Positions 1 through 6,356 of a stretch of DNA of 12,002 nucleotides are shown piece after piece. This DNA is from Acidifodinimicrobium sp049967035 (lineage in GTDB: Archaea; Nanobdellota; Nanobdellia; Parvarchaeales; Parvarchaeaceae). The stretch is from assembly GCA_049967035.1 (NCBI GenBank), contig JBMFTM010000016.1, positions 1 to 12,002 of the forward strand. The letters run 5' to 3'. Both the position numbers and the translations under genes were made by a program. Every line of letters starts with the position of its first letter. The first letter of the stretch is position 1. Under the pieces are notes generated by a model, which searched no databases, had not been told where the DNA came from, and saw only the letters and a program-made list of their open reading frames with translations.

Positions 1-1
1 G

Positions 2-46
2 CCTTTCATCCCCCATCTTACGAAAGGGGAATTCTCGGCGGATTAA
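2..46 (+). CDS. possible C-terminal end of an upstream gene (partial)
   Basis: The frame beginning at base 2 is open from the window edge to a TAA at 44-46 and would encode a 14-residue tail ending FSAD. The next gene's TATA box starts only 8 nt after this stop, which suits a compact genome. Frame 3 also closes close by (TAA at 48-50), and frame 1 stays open into the next gene, so the frame cannot be decided from 46 bases. Treat this as a weak suggestion; the stretch may be noncoding. Confidence 0.25.
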   Translation, partial: PFIPHLTKGEFSAD

Positions 47-53
47 TTAAACA

Positions 54-62
54 TTTAATATA
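54..62 (+). promoter_or_regulatory. TATA-like box for the pilin-like gene at 82
   Basis: TTTAATATA is centred about 24 nt upstream of the ATG at 82, and there is no Shine-Dalgarno motif between them. In archaea this distance places transcription initiation at or next to the start codon, so the mRNA is probably leaderless. Confidence 0.5.
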
Positions 63-81
63 CCAATACCCTAATTTCTTT

Positions 82-606
82 ATGGATAAAAAGGGGCAGG
101 TTTTCTCACTGGATTTGATGTTTGCACTGATAATTTTCCTGCTAATATTTGCCTCTTTGCTTGTGTTTGTTTACACAGTCTCTGACACATATAATTCGTA
201 TTCTTATCTATCTATAACTCTGTCATTGGAAAAACTTAATTCTATTGGCAATATAGAGTTGAATGGCCTCTCGAATTCATTCGGTTCTCCTGTAAATTGG
301 GTAGGGCTTCCATGTTCAAAAATAACCTCTTTTGGCTTGCTTGGAACTTATTATACATTAAGCTTAAACAAGACATATGCCCTTGTGACTTCATATTCCT
401 CCTGTTTTTATAACTTATCAGAGGTTGGAACTAACTTTAACCTTACTCTGAGCTATCTGAATGGCACACCATTGTATATAAATAACTCGGAGATTACACT
501 TGGATCAAAGATCCCCGTAAATTCCAAGTATGTAATATCACTTGAAAGGTTTTTAGACCTTTCAAAAGGCACTATAATCGAGGTTAACTATAAGCTATGG
601 TCATGA
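82..606 (+). CDS. class III signal peptide (type IV pilin-like) surface protein
   Basis: A 174-residue protein with a short positive N-terminus (MDKKG), a likely prepilin-peptidase site after Gly5, then QVFSLDL and a hydrophobic helix to about residue 32. The layout is that of archaeal class III/type IV pilin-like precursors, with Asp standing where the conserved Glu of pilins usually lies. The rest is polar and extracytoplasmic in character, with five N-glycosylation sequons (NKT, NLS, NLT, NGT, NNS) and two cysteines that could form a disulfide. The frame is open upstream of the ATG, but the TATA box and signal peptide favour the start at 82. Its stop overlaps the next start as ATGA, so the two pilin-like genes are probably co-translated and may form one filament or surface complex. 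I do not recognise a specific family beyond the signal class. Confidence 0.75.
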   Translation: MDKKGQVFSLDLMFALIIFLLIFASLLVFVYTVSDTYNSYSYLSITLSLEKLNSIGNIELNGLSNSFGSPVNWVGLPCSKITSFGLLGTYYTLSLNKTYALVTSYSSCFYNLSEVGTNFNLTLSYLNGTPLYINNSEITLGSKIPVNSKYVISLERFLDLSKGTIIEVNYKLWS

Positions 607-1079
607 AAGCGCAGATATTCACTTTGGACCTGATAATCGGTTTATCTCTGGTCATATCAATGATATCCCTTTCATACTATATATTCAACTATTATTTGAG
701 ATATGACCTTCAGGTAATGTCACAAAACAATAGAGTTCTTTCTGTTTACTCTGCTTTTAATTCATTTTTAGCTTCTAACACTACTTTGTATGAATTTGCA
801 GAGTTTGAAAATTCACAGATTTCCCAGAATACATTGAATAATTACATCATAAGCACCTTAAAAGTGGAGTTGGGCTCTCCTTTCTCTCTGACGGTTTACA
901 CAAATTCAAGTGCGGGAAGCACAAGTGTGCCAAATAAAGAGATATACAGTTTCAACTCATCAGGTTTTAATCCAGGATTTGGGGGAACATTAACATCTTC
1001 GCAGCTCATAGCTGTCTTCAATCCAACAACGTTGGCTTTTGTGTCTTTCGACCTATTCGTTCTTAAGGTTGATGTTTAG
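603..1079 (+). CDS. second class III signal peptide (pilin-like) surface protein
   Basis: A protein of 158 residues from the ATG at 603, or 160 if the ATG at 597 is used. I prefer 603 because it makes a classic ATGA overlap with the upstream stop and puts Met-Lys-Ala directly before the mature Gln. The N-terminus KAQIFTLDL followed by a hydrophobic helix to about residue 30 parallels the preceding protein (QVFSLDL), so the pair probably share a prepilin peptidase and perhaps a filament. Downstream are a tyrosine-rich segment (SYYIFNYYLRY) and three sequons (NTT and NSS twice). No catalytic motif is visible. The stop overlaps the stop of the converging gene on the other strand (shared TTAG at 1076-1079). 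Confidence 0.7.
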   Translation: MKAQIFTLDLIIGLSLVISMISLSYYIFNYYLRYDLQVMSQNNRVLSVYSAFNSFLASNTTLYEFAEFENSQISQNTLNNYIISTLKVELGSPFSLTVYTNSSAGSTSVPNKEIYSFNSSGFNPGFGGTLTSSQLIAVFNPTTLAFVSFDLFVLKVDV

Positions 1080-1300
1080 CTGACTTCGCTTGAAGATAGT
1101 TTCCTTTTTAGTTCGTCGATCTTTTCGCTTATCTCTTCTCCTTTCTTTATGTTGTTTAGGACCAGCATGTCATTCACGGCTAACAGCTGCTGTCCTATTT
1201 CGGCGGACTTTTCGAAGTTGAGGTTGTTCCTGTACTGGTTGTACAGTATTATCCCCTCTATTGCTCTTCTGTACACTAACTTCAATTCCTTGTCTTCCAT
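1076..1300 (-). CDS. 74-residue charged helical protein downstream of ABCE1
   Basis: I do not recognise a family. The 74-residue product is highly charged, predicted helical throughout, without cysteine or a membrane segment. Its last third (KKGEEISEKIDELKRKL) looks like an amphipathic or coiled-coil helix. Support for it being real: it lies on the same strand as and 74 bp beyond the ABCE1 gene, and a G-rich GGGGGA lies 2 nt before its ATG. A possible TATA element (1320-1325) lies about 22 nt upstream. The opposite-strand ORF at 1149-1364 is leucine/serine-rich with no start signal and looks like a shadow. It could be a small ribosome- or nucleic-acid-associated protein, but only the neighbourhood suggests that. 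Confidence 0.6.
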   Translation of the reverse strand: MEDKELKLVYRRAIEGIILYNQYRNNLNFEKSAEIGQQLLAVNDMLVLNNIKKGEEISEKIDELKRKLSSSEVS

Positions 1301-1319
1301 TCTCCCCCTACTATTAGAA

Positions 1320-1325
1320 TTATAT
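1320..1325 (-). promoter_or_regulatory. possible TATA element for the 74-residue protein gene
   Basis: ATATAA on the minus strand is centred about 22 nt before the ATG at 1300. The gene also has a GGGGGA stretch at 1303-1308, so it may be transcribed on its own as well as by read-through from ABCE1. AT-rich context makes this weak. Confidence 0.25.
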
Positions 1326-1331
1326 TGGATT

Positions 1332-1345
1332 AAGAATAAAAATAG
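1332..1345 (-). terminator. possible T-tract terminator after ABCE1
   Basis: On the minus strand the sequence CTATTTTTATTCTT lies 30-43 nt after the ABCE1 stop. Archaeal RNA polymerase terminates at such U-rich tracts without needing a hairpin. The same short stretch holds the putative promoter of the next gene. Confidence 0.3.
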
Positions 1346-1374
1346 TCACTTAATATTACCATGATATTACTTGC

Positions 1375-3093
1375 CTATGTTTCAAACATTCTACCGCTCT
1401 TTTTCTGCTCTATGTCTAAGCGGCTGTTAGGGGAATTTATGCGCGGGCGCCCACTGTCTGGGTCTTTTCTCATAGTTATATCAACTCTCTTAAGAAGGCT
1501 GTTTATTGCCTCCTCCGTTCTGGTTATATTCCTCATACGCCCAGACTTATTTGGCGTGCCTTCAAACAAAGCGGCTCTTGTGCTGATCGCGTTTATGAAC
1601 ATTAAATCATGGTCTATTATTATAGCCCCTTTCTTATTTGCCTTTATAAACGAGCCGACTATGTTAATAGCTTCTAATCTGTCCTCTAAATCTAGATTAG
1701 CAGATGGTTCATCGAATAAGTATATATCGGCATCCCTTAATAGCGTAGAGAATATTGCTAATTTTTGCAGTTCTCCACCAGATAAATTTTTCATGTTTTT
1801 ATTTAGTATTCTATCAATTCCCAACCTCTTCATTGCCCCACTAAAAGTTTCACTAGAAAGAAAGTCTCTTTTTATCGAAATTAGCATATCCCTAACGATC
1901 ACATCAGAGGCTTCGATGAATTGAGGTTTATAAGAAATTTTGAGTCCAAGTTCAAGTCGACCGTTGTCCGTTTCAACCAAACCGGTTATAGCCTTAGCAA
2001 AGGTTGTTTTTCCCACCCCATTTTCTCCTATTATCCCAATTATTTCACCCCTATAAACTGTATTTTGCTCCACAGAGAGCGTAAATTGGCCTATATTTGC
2101 ATTGAAGTCTGGCCAAGATGCCAACGTTTCTAAACTGCCATCAGGAACATTCCCCTTTATCTTTATTTCATGCTCTCTGAATTTAATGTTCTCAGATGGC
2201 AAGTAACCCGCAAGATAGTTATTTATTCCTGCTCTTGTCTGCATCAAATGCGAGACTATGCCGTAATTTGATTCGGAACCATACATTATCTGAACAAAAT
2301 CGGTTAAGTAATCCAGCATAACCAAATCATGTTCCACAATTATGGTTGTCTTGTTCTTCAATTTTTCCTTTATGATGTTGGCTATTCTAAGCCTTTGGTA
2401 TATATCTAGGTAATTCATAGGCTCATCGAATATGTAAACATCCGCTTCGTTGTCCATAGCAGCAGCGATAGCGACTGATTGGATCTGCCCGCCAGATAGT
2501 GATGAAACATCTCTGTCCATGACTTCATCTGTGATAAGTTTATACTTGTTTTCCTTGACGATTTCCCTAACTTTTCCAGTGAAAGATACGTTCTGTTCTT
2601 TTTTTGATATTTTTATATCTCCCTTATACAGCTTTTCGAGGTATGGCTGTATCTCTTTGCCTCTAAATCTTCTTATAATCTCCTTTTCACTGACCCCGTT
2701 CAAGAAATCCCCGAAATTCGGCTTTAAAGTGTTAGATATGAGGTTTATATTGGTGGTCTTCCCTATGCCATTCCTGCCAAGTATCCCGACAACTTTTCCT
2801 TCCATTGGGGACACTATATTATATGTCCTGAAGGAGTTTACGTTATACTGGAATACTAGCTCCTTATTCAGCTCATCGGGCAGGTTTATAACCCTTATTG
2901 CATCATAAGGGCACCTGTTTACACATATACCGCAGGCTATGCATAGATTTTCATCTATCGCAGCTTTCTTATTCTCTCTTTTATAGACTGTGCCAATCGC
3001 GCCTTCTCTTACTCGAGGGCAAACCTGCGCACAAATATAATCGCAAGCTTCTGGGGCTTGGCATTCCTTCTCTTTTATTGTAACTATCTTCAT
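1375..3093 (-). CDS. rli1: ABCE1/Rli1 ribosome-recycling ATPase
   Basis: Cytoplasmic twin-ATPase that, in Archaea and eukaryotes, splits 70S/80S ribosomes after termination and joins initiation. The 572 residues (family about 590-600) show the full architecture. All eight cysteines of the two N-terminal [4Fe-4S] clusters are present (C11, C17, C21, C25 and C51, C54, C57, C61). NBD1 has Walker A GRNGIGKTT (106-114), signature LSGGQ (199-203), Walker B IFDEP (221-225) and H-loop His255. A hinge follows near 288-308. NBD2 has Walker A GENGVGKTT (356-364), Q-loop Gln391, LSGGE (437-441), Walker B LFDEP (459-463) and H-loop His495. The C-terminal SGRPRIN and LDIEQKKSG blocks are also typical. Divergence: the first signature reads LSGGQ where the family normally has LSGGE. 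The start at 3093 is supported by the complete first cluster right after it. Confidence 0.97.
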   Translation of the reverse strand: MKIVTIKEKECQAPEACDYICAQVCPRVREGAIGTVYKRENKKAAIDENLCIACGICVNRCPYDAIRVINLPDELNKELVFQYNVNSFRTYNIVSPMEGKVVGILGRNGIGKTTNINLISNTLKPNFGDFLNGVSEKEIIRRFRGKEIQPYLEKLYKGDIKISKKEQNVSFTGKVREIVKENKYKLITDEVMDRDVSSLSGGQIQSVAIAAAMDNEADVYIFDEPMNYLDIYQRLRIANIIKEKLKNKTTIIVEHDLVMLDYLTDFVQIMYGSESNYGIVSHLMQTRAGINNYLAGYLPSENIKFREHEIKIKGNVPDGSLETLASWPDFNANIGQFTLSVEQNTVYRGEIIGIIGENGVGKTTFAKAITGLVETDNGRLELGLKISYKPQFIEASDVIVRDMLISIKRDFLSSETFSGAMKRLGIDRILNKNMKNLSGGELQKLAIFSTLLRDADIYLFDEPSANLDLEDRLEAINIVGSFIKANKKGAIIIDHDLMFINAISTRAALFEGTPNKSGRMRNITRTEEAINSLLKRVDITMRKDPDSGRPRINSPNSRLDIEQKKSGRMFET

Positions 3094-3110
3094 AAATTAC
3101 CTGTATAGCA

Positions 3111-3117
3111 TTTATAA
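3111..3117 (+). promoter_or_regulatory. TATA-like element for the CoA-binding gene
   Basis: TTTATAA lies about 28 nt before the ATG at 3142, the expected distance for a leaderless start. It belongs to a 48-bp divergent intergenic region. A second TATA-like element (3128-3134) is only about 11 nt from this ATG on this strand and fits the opposite gene better. Confidence 0.4.
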
Positions 3118-3126
3118 CTTAGGATA

Positions 3127-3134
3127 GTATAAAT
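3127..3134 (-). promoter_or_regulatory. TATA-like element for the ABCE1 gene
   Basis: On the minus strand ATTTATAC lies about 37 nt before the ABCE1 ATG at 3093, predicting a leader of roughly 10 nt. An AGGT sequence near the start could act as a weak ribosome binding site. The element interlocks with the one for the divergent gene, so the two promoters face each other across the same DNA. Confidence 0.35.
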
Positions 3135-3141
3135 CTATTAT

Positions 3142-3591
3142 ATGGAAACAGGAGACGCTTGCGATTTTGTTCCTTTCAAGGATAAGCATTCTGACTCAGA
3201 TATAAGGAATATACTTAGTAACAATAAGGTTGTCTGTGTTGTCGGCGCATCTGACACCCCTGGAAAGGATGCACATGATGTTCCTAGCTATCTGATGTCA
3301 AAAGGGTACACAATAATACCGGTAAACCCAAATCACCAGAAGGTATTGGGTGTTGATTCTTACAAATCTATCAATGATGTGACACAAAAGGTAGATATTG
3401 TGGAGATCTTCAGGCCATCGAGTGAGGTATACAAGATAGTGCAAGATTCAATAAAAAAGCACCCAAAGGTCATATGGATGCAGGAGGGGATATACGATAA
3501 AAAAGCTGTAGATATCGCTGAAAAAGATGGTATAACAGTTATATTCAATAGGTGTATGTACAAGGAGCATGTGAGGCTTTTTGGAGTTTAA
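3142..3591 (+). CDS. CoA-binding Rossmann-fold protein (CoA_binding_2 type)
   Basis: A 149-residue single-domain protein. From about residue 20 it follows the small CoA-binding family (YccU-like) closely: SDIRNILSN, beta-strand VVCVVGASD (the glycine-turn P-loop of the nucleotide-binding fold), GYTIIPVNPNH, VDIVEIFRPSSEV, VIWMQEGIYD, and a C-terminal segment with FNRCMYKEH that matches the conserved NRCxxxEH ending. The family is the size of the isolated CoA-binding domain of acyl-CoA synthetases. It binds CoA or a related nucleotide, and its physiological role is not settled. The first 17 residues (METGDACDFVPFKDKHS) are a short extension with no other in-frame start. It is transcribed divergently from ABCE1. 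No operon partner follows closely, as the next start is more than 100 nt away. Confidence 0.88.
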   Translation: METGDACDFVPFKDKHSDSDIRNILSNNKVVCVVGASDTPGKDAHDVPSYLMSKGYTIIPVNPNHQKVLGVDSYKSINDVTQKVDIVEIFRPSSEVYKIVQDSIKKHPKVIWMQEGIYDKKAVDIAEKDGITVIFNRCMYKEHVRLFGV

Positions 3592-3673
3592 GGGAAAAAA
3601 GCCATTTATACAGTGTGAGCAGTAAAAACGACTGTTTGATTGACAGATGAAAGCGAATAAAAACATAAGAAAG

Positions 3674-3681
3674 CATAAATA
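3674..3681 (+). promoter_or_regulatory. TATA-like box placing initiation at 3704
   Basis: CATAAATA is centred about 26 nt upstream of the ATG at 3704, not of the TIM-barrel start at 3780. If used, transcription begins at the small ORF, leaving about 76 nt between transcript start and the TIM-barrel gene. Confidence 0.45.
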
Positions 3682-3701
3682 GTATAGAAGGCAAAATAAT
3701 A

Positions 3702-3718
3702 ATATGCCAACGGCATAT
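3702..3718 (+). repeat. perfect inverted repeat over the predicted transcription start
   Basis: ATATGCC-AAC-GGCATAT forms two perfect 7-bp arms around a 3-bp centre. It covers the predicted transcription start and ATG at 3704. It could be an operator for a dimeric repressor, or a 5'-terminal RNA hairpin hiding the start codon. A looser symmetric element (GCATGAATTTATGC, 3737-3750) follows. Confidence 0.5.
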
Positions 3719-3790
3719 GAATTCAGACTGCATCCGCATGAATTTATGCATGGGATAACGTCGCGAGTATCACCGTACAATGGTCAGTAG
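3704..3790 (+). CDS. 28-codon leader ORF or frameshifted N-terminus of the TIM-barrel gene
   Basis: An ATG at 3704 opens a 28-residue frame, beginning MPTAYEFRLH and ending YNGQ, that closes with TAG at 3788-3790. It sits at the right distance from a TATA box (3674-3681) to be leaderless. Its end overlaps the ATG at 3780 of the TIM-barrel gene and stops 4 nt before that gene's second ATG at 3795. The downstream gene has no visible Shine-Dalgarno, so translation might reach it by termination and re-initiation. Alternatively the peptide is the real N-terminus of the TIM-barrel protein and a sequencing or natural frameshift near 3780 separates them. The peptide matches nothing I recognise. Confidence 0.35.
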   Translation: MPTAYEFRLHPHEFMHGITSRVSPYNGQ

Positions 3791-5501
3791 TACTATGACA
3801 GAATATGAATTAGGTAGCAACTTCAACGATGCTTTCAAGCAATATTCTCTGGGGGTGTCCATAGACAGCAAAAATCAATTAGACGAGTTTGCAAAGGTCC
3901 TAAGAAGCGGCGCACAGATGGCTGAGATAAACATATCAAGCATGTATCAAGGCGAGGGCGGCACACCCGCTGCTAGAATAGGCAAAGAGGAGAGGGAAGC
4001 AATAGCTCACCTGGCAGAGATAAACAAGGTAAACCTGAGTGTTCATGCACCGTGGTCTTTGAATATGGCTGGTATAAACCAGCGTGGGGAGAGAGATTCG
4101 CTCTACAAGGAGAGTTTAATGAGGGAGATAGAAGCTTCGCTTAAATTTTCAGATGAAATAAGCGCTAATATGAACATAAATAACATGCCAGTCATATTCC
4201 ATGCTTCTTATGACCAGTTTGGAAACCCGGATACAAAGAGGCTTATAAATATTTACAATAAGCAGGAAGAGAAAGTCATCCCATTGAAGGAGGAGGTCAT
4301 ACCTAGTGTCACAAAGAAGGAGTTTCTGAGTGATGAGTTCTATGGCAAAGAGATAAATGCCGCGCTTTCAAATATGTCGAAGGAGGAGCGGGAGAAGTTT
4401 ATCAACACCCAAATAATTGATGATCCAAATGGTAATGGAGTTATACTATCTCCGACAGCAAGATTAAAGCTGATAAACGTCCAGTCTAGAGAGCAGCTGA
4501 GTCAGCAACTTGCTAGCATCGAATCATCAAGATACAGCATAGAAAAGCTGCAAAAGCCAAGTATAGCTAGGGAGCTTATGGATGCTATGAAAACAGGGGA
4601 TGAGGAGAGAATTAAAACGCTTACTGAGTCAGTTAATGCACTTGATAAGGCGCTTGAAGACTTAAACAGAAGGAAAAGGCTGCTGGAGAGGCAAATGCAG
4701 GGCACAAATGAAGTGTTTGTAGAGTATGACAAAGTAGCCCCGGAATTGGCAGCAGAGGGGATAAAGGATGCAGCTTTGTACTCTGCGTTTAACACAAAAA
4801 CTCACCCCCAGATATTGATAGAGAATCCAATGTCCCCCAATATGTCTCTGAGTGACCCAAATGGACTTTCGGAAGCAATAAGGAAAGCCAGAGAGATGTT
4901 TGTTGAAGATGCGATGAAGAGAGGGATGTCAAGGGAAGAAGCATTCAAATTAAGCCAAGACCTTATAGGTATAAATCTTGATACTGGGCACCTGAACACA
5001 TTTAAGCAGTATGAGAACCCGCAAACTGGTAAGCCTTTTGAAGACAAAGACATAATAGATATGGCGATGTCTATGAAGGACATGATAAAACGTTATCACC
5101 TGAGTGATAACATGGGTGATATAGACGCACACCTCCCACTTGGCCAGGGAACTACACCTACAAAGAAAATTTACGATGAATTGAAAGCAGCGGGGGTTGA
5201 TGTTCCTGCGATAATGGAAGTCTTTGGCGGAGTGGGCGGGCTTGATACTGGTATGATTCAGTCTTATCAGTATATGAATGCACCGATATATGGTGCTGTG
5301 CCCTACACAAGTATTCCCACCTACGCGGCGCACCCCTATTCATCCATTGTTGGGGATTACTCCGCGTATAGTAACTTGGGGCTGAAGAATGACTTCCTTG
5401 GTTATGGCGGCTTCTCTGGTCTATTTCCTGCATTGGGGGGAGGGTATATGAATGAGGGTGACAAGAACAGACAGGGATTCTCCGGAGTTCCGATGAGTTG
5501 A
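3780..5501 (+). CDS. AP endonuclease 2-type TIM-barrel protein with a long helical insert
   Basis: A 573-residue protein with the xylose isomerase-like TIM-barrel fold of AP endonuclease family 2 (endonuclease IV type). The metal ligands of a trinuclear centre can be traced: His89 (VHAPW), His141 (FHAS), Glu348 (IENP), Asp401 and His404 (DTGH), His440 (HLSDN), Asp449 and His451 (DAHLPLG), Glu480 (MEVFGG). Endonuclease IV is about 280 residues. Here roughly 200 residues between His141 and Glu348 are an insertion rich in charged, coiled-coil-like helix, and residues from about 490 form a Tyr/Gly/Pro/Ser-rich tail. It may cleave abasic DNA or act as a sugar isomerase-type enzyme; the fold alone does not decide. 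The start is uncertain: ATG 3780 and ATG 3795 both lack a ribosome binding site, and a small ORF overlaps. The stop is 5 nt from the nucleotidyltransferase start, implying one operon. Confidence 0.8.
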   Translation: MVSSTMTEYELGSNFNDAFKQYSLGVSIDSKNQLDEFAKVLRSGAQMAEINISSMYQGEGGTPAARIGKEEREAIAHLAEINKVNLSVHAPWSLNMAGINQRGERDSLYKESLMREIEASLKFSDEISANMNINNMPVIFHASYDQFGNPDTKRLINIYNKQEEKVIPLKEEVIPSVTKKEFLSDEFYGKEINAALSNMSKEEREKFINTQIIDDPNGNGVILSPTARLKLINVQSREQLSQQLASIESSRYSIEKLQKPSIARELMDAMKTGDEERIKTLTESVNALDKALEDLNRRKRLLERQMQGTNEVFVEYDKVAPELAAEGIKDAALYSAFNTKTHPQILIENPMSPNMSLSDPNGLSEAIRKAREMFVEDAMKRGMSREEAFKLSQDLIGINLDTGHLNTFKQYENPQTGKPFEDKDIIDMAMSMKDMIKRYHLSDNMGDIDAHLPLGQGTTPTKKIYDELKAAGVDVPAIMEVFGGVGGLDTGMIQSYQYMNAPIYGAVPYTSIPTYAAHPYSSIVGDYSAYSNLGLKNDFLGYGGFSGLFPALGGGYMNEGDKNRQGFSGVPMS

Positions 5502-5506
5502 CAGAT

Positions 5507-6301
5507 ATGGAAGAAAATGATGAAAGCGGTAAGTTGAAGCTAATTGGATACGATGCGGCCTACAAGTTCTCAAAGGATATTTTTGTCAAGTACCCAAGGG
5601 TGATAAAGTCAATAATCCTATTTGGTTCATATTCCAAGGGAAAAGAAACAGAAAGCAGTGATGTAGATGTAATGATAGTGATGGATGATATACTCAATAA
5701 GTTAGATGAGACATTTTTAGGGGTGTTCTATAAGGATGTTGATGAGCTTATTAAGAAAGAAAAATCGATAAAGCTTCATATAAACTTTGTAACTCTGACA
5801 GCTTTCTGGAGAGGTGTATTGACTGCTGACCCAGTGTCTGTCAATGTCTTGAAGTACGGTGTTGCACTCATGGATACCGGATATTTTGAGCCTTTACAGG
5901 TTCTTCTACAGAGAGGGGAGATAAAACCCACAGAGGAGTCGATATATGCAGCTTTGTCTCGCAGTAAGCTTTACTATGATTCAGCAAAATTAAGGCTTGC
6001 GGGCGCTGTTCTTGATCTTTACTGGAGTATTATAAACTCAGCCCAGTCATTGATAATGAAGAACGGTGACGTTCCACCATCTCCGGAACTGATAGGGGAC
6101 ATGCTCGAATCCCTTCAGCGTATGAGCGTAATAAATAAAGAAGACGTTGACACATTTAACGAAATTTACTCAATTGGAAAGCGACTTATGCACAACGAAA
6201 AACTTGACTTCAGCGGAGTCGAAGTTGATGCATTAATGTCCAAAGCCGTTAAGTTTAATGAAAAGGTCGAAGATATAATAAATAAGGAATCAAAGCGCTG
6301 A
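5507..6301 (+). CDS. nucleotidyltransferase (Pol beta-like) with helical C-terminal domain
   Basis: 264 residues from ATG 5507; a TTG at 5498 in the same frame would add three. The N-terminal half is a minimal nucleotidyltransferase of the DNA polymerase beta superfamily: LFGSYSKGK at 38-46 gives the GS motif, and Asp52 and Asp54 (SDVDVMIV) are two metal-binding carboxylates. The strand where a third carboxylate is usually found reads KLHINFVTL, with no Asp or Glu, so catalysis may be altered. The C-terminal half (about 140-264) is an alpha-helical bundle resembling HEPN-like substrate-binding domains. Its GKRLMHNE (Arg226, His229) is close to but not the RNase Rx4-6H motif. Such proteins transfer nucleotides to proteins, RNA or small molecules; the target cannot be read here. 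It follows the TIM-barrel gene by 5 nt, which suggests a joint function. Confidence 0.82.
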   Translation: MEENDESGKLKLIGYDAAYKFSKDIFVKYPRVIKSIILFGSYSKGKETESSDVDVMIVMDDILNKLDETFLGVFYKDVDELIKKEKSIKLHINFVTLTAFWRGVLTADPVSVNVLKYGVALMDTGYFEPLQVLLQRGEIKPTEESIYAALSRSKLYYDSAKLRLAGAVLDLYWSIINSAQSLIMKNGDVPPSPELIGDMLESLQRMSVINKEDVDTFNEIYSIGKRLMHNEKLDFSGVEVDALMSKAVKFNEKVEDIINKESKR

Positions 6302-6309
6302 TTTTTCTT
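6302..6309 (+). terminator. possible T-tract terminator after the nucleotidyltransferase
   Basis: TTTTTCTT begins immediately after the TGA at 6299-6301 and precedes the separate promoter of the next gene, consistent with archaeal U-tract termination of the two-gene unit. Confidence 0.35.
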
Positions 6310-6327
6310 CGATAGGGGATAGAAAGG

Positions 6328-6335
6328 TTTAAATA
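6328..6335 (+). promoter_or_regulatory. TATA box for the gene at 6357
   Basis: TTTAAATA, preceded by purine-rich AGAAAGG as a plausible BRE, is centred about 25 nt before the ATG at 6357. There is no Shine-Dalgarno at normal spacing, so a leaderless mRNA is likely. Confidence 0.55.
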
Positions 6336-6356
6336 TACAAAAAGAGGATAAATAAT

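Noticed and set aside
2..29. CCTTTC...GAAAGG inverted repeat at the window start, considered as a tRNA end or C/D-box RNA
   Set aside because: The 6-bp arms are short, and no T-loop, CCA end, or C and D box pair can be read. It is more likely the end of a coding region.
1149..1924. Plus-strand ORFs of 71 and 187 codons opposite the 74-residue gene and ABCE1
   Set aside because: They are antisense shadows: the minus strand encodes clear ABCE1 motifs, and the plus products are Leu/Ser/Ile-rich with no family features or promoter.
3448..3780. Minus-strand ORFs of 110 and 68 codons over the end of the CoA-binding gene and the following intergenic region
   Set aside because: Cys/Tyr/Phe-rich products without domain features, antisense to a well-supported gene. 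The region instead holds a TATA box and a palindrome for the plus strand.
4502..5433. Several minus-strand ORFs (91-127 codons) inside the TIM-barrel gene
   Set aside because: They are shadows of a gene with a complete set of metal-ligand motifs; their compositions are biased and there are no start signals.
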